Below are positions 9,778-18,895 of a stretch of DNA of 64,000 nt, piece after piece. Location of the stretch: positions 3,008,808 through 3,072,807 of the forward strand of contig NZ_CP123991.1 in the NCBI RefSeq assembly GCF_029919255.1, written 5' to 3'. The position numbers were made by a program, and so were the translations under genes. The notes beneath the pieces are model-generated. The model was not told the origin of the DNA and made no database searches. It saw nothing but the letters and a program-made list of their open reading frames with translations. Numbering within the stretch: the stretch's first letter is position 1; each line of letters opens with the position of its first letter. The DNA is from a cyanobacterium endosymbiont of Epithemia clementina EcSB (lineage in GTDB: Bacteria > Cyanobacteriota > Cyanobacteriia > Cyanobacteriales > Microcystaceae).

Positions 9778-12204
9778 ATGGTGCAACTGTTCCCCAAAAC
9801 TGAAGAAACTTCTTCCCAACTTAAGACAGAAACCGTTGTCTTAGACGTACACGGGATGAAATGTGCCGGATGCGTCAAAGCAGTAGAAAGGCAGTTGAGT
9901 AAACAGTCTGGGGTCATATCTGCTTGTGTCAACCTAATTACCGAAGTTGCCGTTGTTGAGTACGAATTGGGGGCAGTGCAACCCCAAGCTCTAGTTGACA
10001 AACTTACTAGCGTTGGCTTTCCTGCTAATTTAAGGAACTCCTCAAACCAAATCTTAAGTCTAACCCATTCAAATGGAGCTAAACGTAAGGAACAAAAAAA
10101 GCGAGAGTATAGATGGAAACTGATTACTGCTGCTGTTTTATTAGTATTTTCAGCGCTAGGACACCTGCAACACTTAGAAAATCTTACTATTCCCTTGATT
10201 AGTAATATCTGGTTCCATGGGGGGCTAGCCACTTTAGCCTTATCAATTCCTGGACGAGAGATTATTATCGATGGTTGGCGAGGATTACGTTACGGGATGG
10301 CTAATATGAATACCCTAGTGGGCTTAGGAACTGTAAGTGCCTATGTTGCCAGTTTGATCGCCTTGTTATTTCCCAATTTAGGGTGGGAATGTTTTTTTGA
10401 TGAACCTGTCATGCTTTTGGGGTTTATTTTATTAGGGCGTACCTTAGAAGGACAGGCAAGAAACCGTGCCTCCGATGCCCTAGAAGCTTTAAGTGCTTTA
10501 CAACCGTCTGTCGCCCGTTTAATCGGTGATCCCTTTACAGAAGATACTTCTAGCATCGAAATTCCTGTTGAACAAGTGCAGATGGGAGAATGGATACAGG
10601 TTCTCCCAGGAGAAAAGATTCCTGTTGACGGAGAAGTAGTGACAGGAGAAACCCTTATAAATGAATCTTTAGTCACAGGGGAGTCAGTACTGGTTCCTAA
10701 ACAAGCTAAAGATAAAGTGATTGCCGGGACTCTTAACCAGTCAGGGGCGATCACCATCAAAACAACCCACGTCGGAAACGATACCACCTTAGCCAGGATT
10801 ATTGCCTCTGTTGAAGATGCCCAAACTCGCAAAGCTCCCATTCAAAAATTTGCTGATACAGTTGCTGGCTATTTTGCCTATGGGGTGATGATGATCGCCT
10901 TACTGACTTTAGTATTTTGGTTAGGGGTCGGAACAAAAATCTATCCTCAGGTCTTAGAAATGACCAGTCATAGCCACTCAATAGGAGTTCAAGAGGCAGA
11001 AGTTTCCCTCTTGTCATCTTCTCTTTCTCTCTCCTCTTCCCCCATATTGTTAAGTGTGAAGTTAGCGATCACTGTTTTAGTAGTAGCTTGCCCCTGTGCT
11101 TTGGGGTTAGCGACTCCCACCGCCATTTTAGTAGGAACAGGGATCGGAGCCGAACGGGGGTTATTAATCAAAGGAGGAGATGTCTTGGAAAAGGTGCATC
11201 AACTTGATGCTATTGTGTTTGATAAAACAGGAACTTTAACTCTTGGATGTCCGAGGGTAACCGACTGTATCCCTCTAACCCAGATTAGCTCTCAAAGGCT
11301 GCTGCAATTGGCTGCAACGGTTGAAAGTGGCACTAATCATCCCCTAGCGATTGCTATTTTAGAAGAGGCTCAACGTCAGAAATTACTTCTCCTAAAGGCT
11401 GAGCATTTCCAAACCCAAGCAGGACTAGGGGTAAGTGCAATAGTTGAAGGCAAATCAGTTTTATTAGGTCATAAAGACTGGTTGAAAGAACAGGGTATTG
11501 TCTTACACGATGGACGAGCCTTAATCAAAGAAAATAAAACCTTAGTTTATGTAGTACTTGAGAAGGAAGTGCAGGGAGTTATCGTCCTCGAAGATACCTT
11601 GCGTCCTGATGCCAAAGAAACCATAACCCGTCTCCAAGAAAAGGGACTAGAGGTTATTTTAGTAACAGGCGACCACCAAATTGTTGCCGAGTCCATCGCC
11701 CAAGAACTAGGCATTAATCAAGTGTTTGCCCAAGTTCGACCTGCTGAAAAAGCTACCATCATCCGATCCCTTCAACAACAGAAGACCAAAGCTAAAATAT
11801 CCTCCCTTTTAGCATCTCACCCCGGATTCAAAAAAGTTGCTATGGTTGGAGACGGTATTAACGACGCTCCAGCATTGGCCCAAGCAGACTTAGGAGTGTC
11901 CTTGCAAGGAGCTACGGAAGTGGCTTTAGATACAGCAGATATTGTCTTGATGGGAACACATTTATTATCGGTGGTTCAAGCCATAGACCTAAGTTTAGCG
12001 ACCTTCAATAAAATCCGTCAAAATCTCTTTTGGGCTTTAGGATATAACGTTATAGCTATTCCAATTGCTGCAGGTATCTTACTACCAACCCTGGGGTTCA
12101 GTGTTAGTCCAGCTTTAGCAGGAGGGTTAATGGCTTGTAGTTCCATTACCGTAGTCACCAACTCTCTGTTATTGCGTCGTCAATTTCCGAATAAATCCAA
12201 GTAA
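9778..12204 (+). CDS. ctaA: Copper-transporting P1B-type ATPase, CtaA-like
   Basis: ATP-driven Cu(I) pump in the plasma or thylakoid membrane. In order: N-terminal heavy-metal-associated domain with GMKCAGC (Cys29, Cys32); transmembrane helices from about residue 116; actuator domain with TGES; intramembrane CPC (438-440) that binds copper; phosphorylation motif DKTGT (482-486); HP dipeptide (TNHPLA); and GDGINDAP from residue 691. The N-terminus closely resembles cyanobacterial CtaA, which brings copper in for plastocyanin and cytochrome oxidase, more than thylakoid PacS. That distinction is inferred. Unusual is a His/Ser/Leu-rich insert at about residues 397-421 (SHSHS, then SLLSSSLSLSSS) in the loop before the CPC helix. 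At 808 residues it is longer than typical CtaA. Confidence 0.88.
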   Translation: MVQLFPKTEETSSQLKTETVVLDVHGMKCAGCVKAVERQLSKQSGVISACVNLITEVAVVEYELGAVQPQALVDKLTSVGFPANLRNSSNQILSLTHSNGAKRKEQKKREYRWKLITAAVLLVFSALGHLQHLENLTIPLISNIWFHGGLATLALSIPGREIIIDGWRGLRYGMANMNTLVGLGTVSAYVASLIALLFPNLGWECFFDEPVMLLGFILLGRTLEGQARNRASDALEALSALQPSVARLIGDPFTEDTSSIEIPVEQVQMGEWIQVLPGEKIPVDGEVVTGETLINESLVTGESVLVPKQAKDKVIAGTLNQSGAITIKTTHVGNDTTLARIIASVEDAQTRKAPIQKFADTVAGYFAYGVMMIALLTLVFWLGVGTKIYPQVLEMTSHSHSIGVQEAEVSLLSSSLSLSSSPILLSVKLAITVLVVACPCALGLATPTAILVGTGIGAERGLLIKGGDVLEKVHQLDAIVFDKTGTLTLGCPRVTDCIPLTQISSQRLLQLAATVESGTNHPLAIAILEEAQRQKLLLLKAEHFQTQAGLGVSAIVEGKSVLLGHKDWLKEQGIVLHDGRALIKENKTLVYVVLEKEVQGVIVLEDTLRPDAKETITRLQEKGLEVILVTGDHQIVAESIAQELGINQVFAQVRPAEKATIIRSLQQQKTKAKISSLLASHPGFKKVAMVGDGINDAPALAQADLGVSLQGATEVALDTADIVLMGTHLLSVVQAIDLSLATFNKIRQNLFWALGYNVIAIPIAAGILLPTLGFSVSPALAGGLMACSSITVVTNSLLLRRQFPNKSK

Positions 12205-12300
12205 TAACTGGGATTACAAGAAAAATTCGCGTCAAGCTATCCAAAACAGATGAAGTTTCCCCCCCGAATTTTTTATTGCTTTTGATATTATTGATAATAA

Positions 12301-12648
12301 TTAATTTGCAGCAGAGGCAATTAAATTCCATTGTTGATGTTGACTGATTATTTCCTGAATCTGTCCAAATCGTTGTTGACAATGGTTAGTAACTTGTAAG
12401 GGTAATTCGTCATTTTTGATCACCCAAGTAATAGGGATCTCACCAATCTTTGCTTTAGTGCTATCAATAAGAATTTCCACTGTCACTAATTTGGAGAAAA
12501 CTACCTCGCCTGGAATTTCCCGTGCCATCATATAATCAGTTGCATGGTAAACTGATTCAAATCCACACGATTGTAAAATCTTGTTGATTGCTTGAGGGAG
12601 TTGCTCCAAAGGCAAATTAACCAGATAAGAAGAAGTATATCGAGCCAT
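12301..12648 (-). CDS. Conserved hypothetical protein
   Basis: A 115-residue soluble protein (MARYTSSYLVNLPLEQLPQA...) without signal peptide, membrane segment or known motif. The composition and regular pattern (ILQSCGFESVYHATDYMMAR, then VTVEILID...ITWVIKND) look like a compact alpha/beta fold rather than a chance ORF. I believe similar small proteins exist in other cyanobacteria but cannot name a family. Its start lies 58 bases from the divergent holB start, so the two may share a promoter region. Function unknown. Confidence 0.65.
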   Translation of the reverse strand: MARYTSSYLVNLPLEQLPQAINKILQSCGFESVYHATDYMMAREIPGEVVFSKLVTVEILIDSTKAKIGEIPITWVIKNDELPLQVTNHCQQRFGQIQEIISQHQQWNLIASAAN

Positions 12649-12705
12649 AAATCCAAAATTCCTAATTCAATAATAGATTGATTCAAACTGTTGCCTGTCA
12701 TCTTA

Positions 12706-13665
12706 ATGAGTATCAACCCTTTTCAGCAACTAATCGGACAGTCTCAAGCCGTTGAATTGTTAGAACAAGTAATCGCCAAAAATCGGATTGCTCCAGCATA
12801 TCTGTTTACCGGTCCTGTTGGTGTTGGACGTAGTTTAGGGGCTAAATGTTTCAGCGAAGCTTTGCTATGCGTAAACATTGCTCCTGAACAACAAGTATTA
12901 GTTCAAAAACGCATCAGAGAAAGAAATCATCCTGATTTATTATGGGTAGAACCGACTTATCAATATCAAGGTCAATTAATTACAGTTCAAGAAGCTAAAA
13001 ATTTAGGAATAACCCGCAAAGTTCCTCCACAAATTCGGATTGAGCAGATCAGAGAAGTTACTAGATTTCTTAGCCATCCTCCCCTAGAAGCTTCTCGATC
13101 TTTAGTCATTATCGAAGATGCTCAAACTATGACAGAAGCAGCTGCTAATGGATTATTAAAAACTTTAGAAGAACCAGGACAAGCCACTTTAATTCTATTA
13201 GCTATTAATATAAATGATCTTATTCCAACTTTAATATCCCGTTGTCAGAAAATTCCTTTTCATAGTCTGTCTTTTGAAGATTTAATTAAGGTTTTTAAAG
13301 AGCAAAAAAACGAAGTAATTTTAAAAAATGAAGAGATAATATCTTTTGCACAAGGAAGTCCAGGAGAAGCAATTTTTGCTACTCAACAATTAGATAATAT
13401 TCCAAAAGAATTGTATCAAAAAATAAAAAAAATACCTTCTGGTCAGATAGAAGCATTAGAATTGTCAAAAATAATTGCTCAAAAATTAGACATTCAAACT
13501 CAACTATGGCTAATTAAATATCTGCAATATTATTATTGGACAAGATTAAAAAACAAAAAAATATTAGAGATTTTAGAAAAATCTCGTCTTTATCTTTTGA
13601 GTTATGTACAATCTCAATTGGTTTGGGAATGTTTATTATTAGAAATACTTTCCGTATACTCCTAA
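12706..13665 (+). CDS. holB: DNA polymerase III delta-prime subunit
   Basis: AAA+ subunit of the clamp loader that opens and loads the DnaN clamp. The N-terminus INPFQQLIGQSQAVELLEQV is typical. It is followed by the modified P-loop GPVGVGRS (residues 36-43, with Arg in place of the usual Lys, common in this subunit), LEASRSLVIIEDAQTMTEAA (Walker B-like), NGLLKTLEEPG, and the ISRCQKIPF segment with the SRC arginine finger. I use ATG 12706 (MSINPF) rather than the in-frame TTG 12691. The C-terminal third is Lys/Ile-rich and more diverged. Cytoplasmic. It serves the same replication machine as dnaN 4 kb upstream. Confidence 0.92.
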   Translation: MSINPFQQLIGQSQAVELLEQVIAKNRIAPAYLFTGPVGVGRSLGAKCFSEALLCVNIAPEQQVLVQKRIRERNHPDLLWVEPTYQYQGQLITVQEAKNLGITRKVPPQIRIEQIREVTRFLSHPPLEASRSLVIIEDAQTMTEAAANGLLKTLEEPGQATLILLAININDLIPTLISRCQKIPFHSLSFEDLIKVFKEQKNEVILKNEEIISFAQGSPGEAIFATQQLDNIPKELYQKIKKIPSGQIEALELSKIIAQKLDIQTQLWLIKYLQYYYWTRLKNKKILEILEKSRLYLLSYVQSQLVWECLLLEILSVYS

Positions 13666-14418
13666 ATAAACTACTATAAAATCCTGTCCATTCACCTTTT
13701 GTGTTACTTTTTTAAACAAAAAATTGAAAAAGTAAGACTTCAAAAATCTAAAACCTGAGCAATACTTATGTGTTGTTGTAACTAAATGTAAATACTCTAA
13801 CTACAAGAAGCTGATTCACTATAACCAAGTACAAAAAACTTATAGAATAAAGACATAATCAATCATTATTACAATTAAGGCAACTTGACCGACAATTCCT
13901 TTAATAAAGATTAAACTAAATTGCTAAGTCATTTAGCAATTTAGTTCGAGTCATCAAAATCTGATAACGAACTTGATGAATTGTTAAGTTGATTTGATTC
14001 AGAACTTTCACAATCGACAACTCATTCTCTGTCAACCTCTTTATCTTTAACCTAATGATCAGCAAATAAAATTAGCAAAATTTCTAAGGGCAATCCTGCT
14101 AGCATTTCAAAAAAAACTGAGAACATTAAAAGCCAACTATCATTTATCTCTGACGCCTACTTAGAGTCAGTTTTGTTAAAAAAATTTCCTATTAAGATGG
14201 AAATTTCTAAACAGAATTTTTGAGTTAGTTAAAATCTAACCTTGATTGCGCTTCGGATTACGACTATTAACTTCCCATCTTAGAAAAATCTGCTTCCTCT
14301 TTACTCTTAGTTTGATTTAATGCTTAGCTTTGCTACTCAATAAACACCCTTGTGCTCCTTCAAGTTAGCTGTCTTTATCGATACCCCCATTAATTTATCC
14401 CTTAAATTTTAAAAGTCA
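13666..14418. other. Gene-free AT-rich stretch
   Basis: No gene recognised between holB and the CheA-type remnant. It contains one clear hairpin (listed separately at 13914-13946) and no other supported feature. Confidence 0.5.
13914..13946. repeat. Perfect 14-bp stem-loop
   Basis: Arms AACTAAATTGCTAA and TTAGCAATTTAGTT (13914-13927 and 13933-13946) around a 5-base loop. It lies 250 bases beyond holB in otherwise empty DNA. It could be a terminator stranded by gene loss. Confidence 0.55.
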
Positions 14419-15343
14419 CAGACAGTCGAAGAGATTATAGAAATAAGTCCTTTTCAGGACTTGGATGATGATTTCAAAGGCTTAGAAGCTATCCTTCAAC
14501 AAGCTAATCGCACCCTGAAAACAACTCCCAGCGTTGCCATAAGTTAAACAAAATAATTAACCGTACGCACAGACTAAGATATTTGGGCAAAGTATGTAGG
14601 TTTTTGTTAAAAAAGTTGACAACCTCAGTAATTTAATCGGGGAATTATTGATGATGAAATAAAATCGCCTTGAACAGACTCAAGAACAACTGCGAAGATT
14701 GTAAAAATGTATCCTTCAATCAAGTTCAAAACCTGAGTGATGTAAGAAGACGAATACAGAGTCTGTCATCTCAACAAACCCTTCTCGAAGACGCAGTACT
14801 AGTTGCACGGCATTAAGGCTATCCTTTTGGGTCAAGATGGATATCGATAAAATCTCAAAGAATAACAATGAGCTAAGGAAAAGATAATGACAAAGAAAAA
14901 AACTAGATGTCTTGGAAATAAATTAGTTTGCCGGTTTCTATCTAGTTTTCCAAAAAATGATAAAACTGATTATACTTGATTTGAAAGTCGACTTCTAAGA
15001 TTTAATTCGTTGTTGATAAAACCGAACAAATTTTCCAAAATCTGCGCCAAGCAATCATCTAGTTACAAGAGAAAATGATCACATTCCAAATAGTTCTCCT
15101 TACCCAAACGGTCAAGTGTCTGCCCCTTACCGTTCACGAGCTCTACTTTTTGAAAAAACAAGCTAAATTAGCAGTATAGAAGGGGACAGTTTCAGTAGAT
15201 ATGATGATGTTCTAAGGTCGTCATAATCCTATGATTCACTTGGTCAACAATATCATAAACTACGTCGTTGAAAAACTTGAAAGAGATGTCTTCTAAAAAA
15301 ATGTCCCAAAGCTCGTGAAGAAGATTCTCTAGAAGTTACTTAA
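14419..15343 (+). pseudogene. Decayed CheA-type hybrid histidine kinase
   Basis: Several plus-strand frames, broken by stops and frameshifts, together read like a cyanobacterial CheA/PilL-type kinase. First is TVEEIIEISPFQDLDDDFKG...LEAILQQANRTLK. Then comes KKVDNLSNLIGELLMMK...NRLEQTQEQLRRL, close to the family's DxVDxLxNLVGELVI..NRLEQ dimerisation region. Later, NPMIHLVNNIINYVVEKLER matches the N-box (HLVRNAIDHGIE) of the ATPase domain. In cyanobacteria such kinases control type IV pilus motility and phototaxis or act with PatA-like regulators. The pieces occur in the right order over about 900 bases, but no functional product is possible. Confidence 0.75.
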
Positions 15344-15356
15344 ATAAATAGAACAA

Positions 15357-15983
15357 ATGGCAAAACAAGATTGGTTAGTAACAGAAAATGGTAATTGTTT
15401 AGGGTTTGATTCTCCTAGAGAATGGGATTTGTTATCCAACACCAATCCCTATCGATTATATCGATTTTTGGAGGAACTCGAAGATATTCTCAATCAAGGA
15501 GAAATGACAAACCAAAAGGAAAAGGATTTGCTAAAGTCTATCCGTCGAGTGGTTAGAAAGTTGATTCTTAATGTCTATTGGGTGACAACTACCATTCCTG
15601 ACCCGTCCCCCCAAACAGGTACTGCGTTATCATTACTCTACGATGAACCTGGATTTTCTCTAACGCTTCAGACCGAAATTATGTTGTCAGGAACTACCAC
15701 CTCCATTCATAATCATGGGACTTGGGGGGTAGTAGCTACTTTGGGAGGACGGCAAAAAAATAGTTTCTGGAAACGATTGCCAACTTTAGAGGTTTCCGAT
15801 AAACTTCAAAAAGTTGGGGAAAAAATACTTAACCCAGGAGACATTATTAGTTTCACTAGCAATGCAATTCATCAGGTAGAAGCCATAGGAGATGAACCAA
15901 CTTTTACTTTAAATCTTTATGGCGAAACTCTATCCAATCGTTTTAATTTTGATCCGATTACTTATCAAGCACATAAATTTTAA
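15357..15983 (+). CDS. Cupin protein of the cysteine dioxygenase type
   Basis: A 208-residue soluble protein with a C-terminal double-stranded beta-helix (cupin) and an N-terminal helical region. Metal-binding cupin motif 1 is IHNHGTWG (His118 and His120). The third His is in AIHQVEA (His172). An Fe(II) centre of three histidines is the hallmark of thiol dioxygenases such as cysteine dioxygenase, which oxidises cysteine to the sulfinic acid. I see no obvious Cys/Tyr crosslink pair, so the substrate is not proven. The gene is intact between a dead kinase and a gene desert, and is followed by a strong hairpin 54 bases after its stop, so it is probably monocistronic and under selection. Confidence 0.72.
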   Translation: MAKQDWLVTENGNCLGFDSPREWDLLSNTNPYRLYRFLEELEDILNQGEMTNQKEKDLLKSIRRVVRKLILNVYWVTTTIPDPSPQTGTALSLLYDEPGFSLTLQTEIMLSGTTTSIHNHGTWGVVATLGGRQKNSFWKRLPTLEVSDKLQKVGEKILNPGDIISFTSNAIHQVEAIGDEPTFTLNLYGETLSNRFNFDPITYQAHKF

Positions 15984-16036
15984 CTCACATAAAAATATTT
16001 ATGATAAATTCATGATTATTGACTATGCTAATTAAT

Positions 16037-16094
16037 CAAGTAGCTCTAAATAAACTTTAAAAAATATTTTTTAAAATTTATTTAGAGCTACTTG
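16037..16094. terminator. Long stem-loop after the cupin gene
   Basis: Arms of 28 bases (16037-16064 and 16067-16094) pair with one mismatch. The core is CAAGTAGCTCTAAATAAA. The position, 54 bases downstream of the cupin gene stop, suggests a bidirectional intrinsic terminator. Confidence 0.6.
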
Positions 16095-17344
16095 GAATTT
16101 AATTTATGTTGTTTTAATTCACATTGTTTATATCAACTCCTTTGAATAGAACTTTGTTTAACTGTCTGAGCTAAATTATATTGACTTTTGAACATCTTCC
16201 CTACTATTACATTTAGGTATAGACTCTAAGTTAGTGGAAAAGATAAATATAATCCTTTTTATTCTCATTATTTTAAATTTACTTTAAATAAACTACTTAG
16301 ATAAATATAATAACTATCCAAAATAATTTGGGTAGTTATTATATTTGTTAATACTTTTTTGATCAATAAGTTTTATATTTTCTTCCTTCCAAATTCTTTG
16401 TCTTACAATTTTTGGATAAGATCATAATCTTTCTATTATTCTAAAATTTCATCTATAGATTGTTTTTCTTATTATATTTTTTAAAAGTTTTACTAAATTA
16501 ATTGTTTTTAAACTTTATGTCCTTTGATATTTAAACATAATAGTGTTGCTCTAGTTCTGGAAGAATTTTTTGTTATAAGTTAACTTCAATAGAGAAATCA
16601 AAAGAAATTAGTCAAGTACTATCAAAGTTTTTGAAAACAACTTTCCATAAATTAATAACCACTTTAAGGGTATCATTACATTACCTTAATTACTGTTGTA
16701 ATAACAAGATTAGCAATAAATAAAAGAAAAAAGAATTAAGAATTTAAAGAAAATTAGATTTTAGTTAAATTAATAGGAATCAATATATTATTAATTTTTC
16801 TGTAATTAATTAAGTCTAAATTTTTAATTTAGGTTTTAATTCTCAATTCTTAAATTTAAAATAGTTTTGTTGAACATGAATTTTAAAAATAAGACCTGAG
16901 AAAACTACAGAGAACACTCTTGATTTTGTTGAAGAAAAATCGTTATATATAATTTAAAATTTAAACTAACTTTTTAACTATTTTTATAAAAGATTTTTGA
17001 AATAGATATAGTGTAATTATACAAATTATAAAATTTTAAATTTTTATTTATTTTTATTAAAATTTAACTATTAAAACTATTATTATTTTAGGATTGAGTT
17101 TGACGGCAGCAAAAAAATACACAGATATATAACACTATAAATATAAATAGATAATGTTAGTAAACATTTATTTTTTTATCAATTAACTGGGGTTACAATA
17201 TTTTTTTGCTTTGCAATTTATAATTGCTTTTACGGGTAATTACTAAATTATATATGCATATTACCTTCAACATAAAAAATTAGTGATAAATAAAAAAATA
17301 TTATTTCTTAATAAGAATCATCTCTGTTTTTTGAAATGCTAATA
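16095..17344. other. AT-rich gene desert
   Basis: About 1.2 kb of extremely AT-rich sequence with frequent stops in all frames. Apart from the hairpin at 16303-16346 I see nothing supportable in it. Its composition is well below that of the intact genes, as expected for old, unconstrained DNA under AT mutation pressure. Confidence 0.6.
16303..16346. repeat. 18-bp stem-loop in the gene desert
   Basis: Arms 16303-16320 and 16329-16346 (AAATATAATAACTATCCA against its complement) pair with one mismatch around 8 bases. It has no intact neighbouring gene and may be a stranded terminator. Confidence 0.55.
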
Positions 17345-17616
17345 TCACAAGTAATTAAGACTTATAGTTTTTGACCAACATAGTTTCTGAGTAATTTTTC
17401 TTACATTGATAGCAAAGTTATGAAAGCGTTCTAATATTTTTCTATCGAATAACTTGCCCTGTTCATTAAACGCTTGCTATACTTATTTTCTGATTAATTT
17501 TATTTTTTTTAAAAAATACTCTTAGATTGTTCTCCTAAAACACTGACTAACCAAGTAACTTTCCCAGATGGTGGATAAAAATTTATTAAGTCTAAAGTAT
17601 TGTTGATAACCTCACT
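17345..17616 (-). pseudogene. Remnant of an unidentified protein-coding gene
   Basis: Two minus-strand pieces in different frames look like one frameshifted protein. The first is EVINNTLDLINFYPPSGKVT-WLVSVLGEQSKSIF (17616 to the stop at 17509). The second is AFNEQGKLFDRKILERFHNF-AINVRKITQKLCW (17473 to the stop at 17345). The amphipathic, codon-like character and shared strand support a former gene. I do not recognise the family. A 44-bp palindrome abuts its upstream end. Confidence 0.45.
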
Positions 17617-17657
17617 AACACCTACATGATACTCTAGAGTATCATGTAGGTGTTAGT
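17614..17657. repeat. Perfect 44-bp palindrome with no loop
   Basis: Two exact 22-base arms meet at 17635/17636 with no spacer. Each arm reads ACTAACACCTACATGATACT plus CT. It is GC-richer than its surroundings and directly abuts a decayed minus-strand gene. A cruciform-forming site, a terminator of a lost gene or a transposon-end product are all possible. Confidence 0.75.
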
Positions 17658-18565
17658 TTGCCACTTTAACAGTTTGATGCGTTTTTTACATCAGGATAGT
17701 CTGGATATTTTTTCTCTCCATTGCAAAACGGTAACCTCATGGTGTATATATGAGTAAGAAAATTTCTTTTTCTAGTAAATAATTCTACTATTGTTAATAC
17801 TACTTTAGTCGGTTGAACACAATAGAACTTGAGATACAAAAGTTTATTGGCAAAGTAATAATTTACTATTGCTTTTCAACATAAAACAATATTAGAGATA
17901 AGTGTTTATACATGAACTACTATTCGATAGTTGTGAAACAATAGTTTCTTGTATAAAAAAGAGAAAATTTAACTAATTATCATTATTTAAATACTTAACT
18001 TATTCCTTGATTTTTTTTAAAAAAACTTATAATTAAGTCTTATCTATTAAAGTCTATAATCTTTATGGTTACTTTGATTTTAAAAAGTAAGTTGGCAAAT
18101 ATTCTTTAGTGCTTCCTAAATTTTTTTGCTATAATGCCATCTGCCACTATCTTCTATTAATAAAACTTTTTTTTAGATAGCTCTACATCTTTAGTCAAAT
18201 GTTCATCAACTAAATTAAGCTATTTTCTATTCACTCTTAGAATTCAATTCCATAAAGTTTCTCTAGTTAGAGGTTTAACAAATTTATAGATATATGATCG
18301 GCTTACTGTAGCAGTCATCATTTCTCTGATAGAACTCTCAACTCTTCTTTTTATTGAATTCAATCCCACTCCAAGTTAATAAAAAAACATATATCTATTT
18401 TAAATTCTTGAATATTTTTTTGGGTTTTTATTTTTTAAAATATAATCTTTTAAGATTTTTCGGTTTAAAATATTATCTCTTTCTATAGTTTATTGTCGTA
18501 CTTATAATTTAATTATATTAAAATATTTAATTTATATGAGATTATTTTAGTTGTTTCTAACATAT
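17658..18565. other. AT-rich gene desert with a possible response-regulator trace
   Basis: No intact gene. On the minus strand around 18230-18330 a short stretch reads REMMTATVSRSYIYKFVKPL and then TRETLW. This resembles the end of a receiver domain (the conserved Lys in FVKP). The support is weak and the rest is featureless. Confidence 0.3.
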
Positions 18566-18613
18566 TAATAATTTAAACTAAAGAATTTTTTATTTCTTTA
18601 GTTTAAATTATTA
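18566..18613. repeat. 20-bp perfect stem-loop in the desert
   Basis: Arms 18566-18585 and 18594-18613 (core AATAATTTAAACTAAAGAA) are exact reverse complements around a short T-rich loop. It lies about 280 bases beyond the 3' end of the dead ABC binding-protein gene (minus strand) and may have been a terminator for it or for another lost gene. Confidence 0.6.
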
Positions 18614-18895
18614 TTCTTGAGTTTTTAACCTCTCATTGTTTTAATTGTAATTTGTTATTATAGCAGTACTACTATTTTTAGTAATTTTCCTAAAATAGAT
18701 TATATTTACTTATTTTTATAGATTTTTAACTGCTTAGATATTATTTTCTTAGTTTAGGTAAACTTAAATGAAAAAATATGATATTTTACTATAGTAAAAA
18801 TCCTATTGGATAAAGCTTTGTGTGATTATAAGGCAAGTTTTAGCATTACTTTAATAGTGAACAAAAGGGATCCATTTATAACTATTAATAATTCC

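Noticed and set aside
9762..10232. 156-residue minus-strand frame opposite the copper ATPase
   Set aside because: Antisense shadow of ctaA, whose motifs are unambiguous; composition is unlike a real protein.
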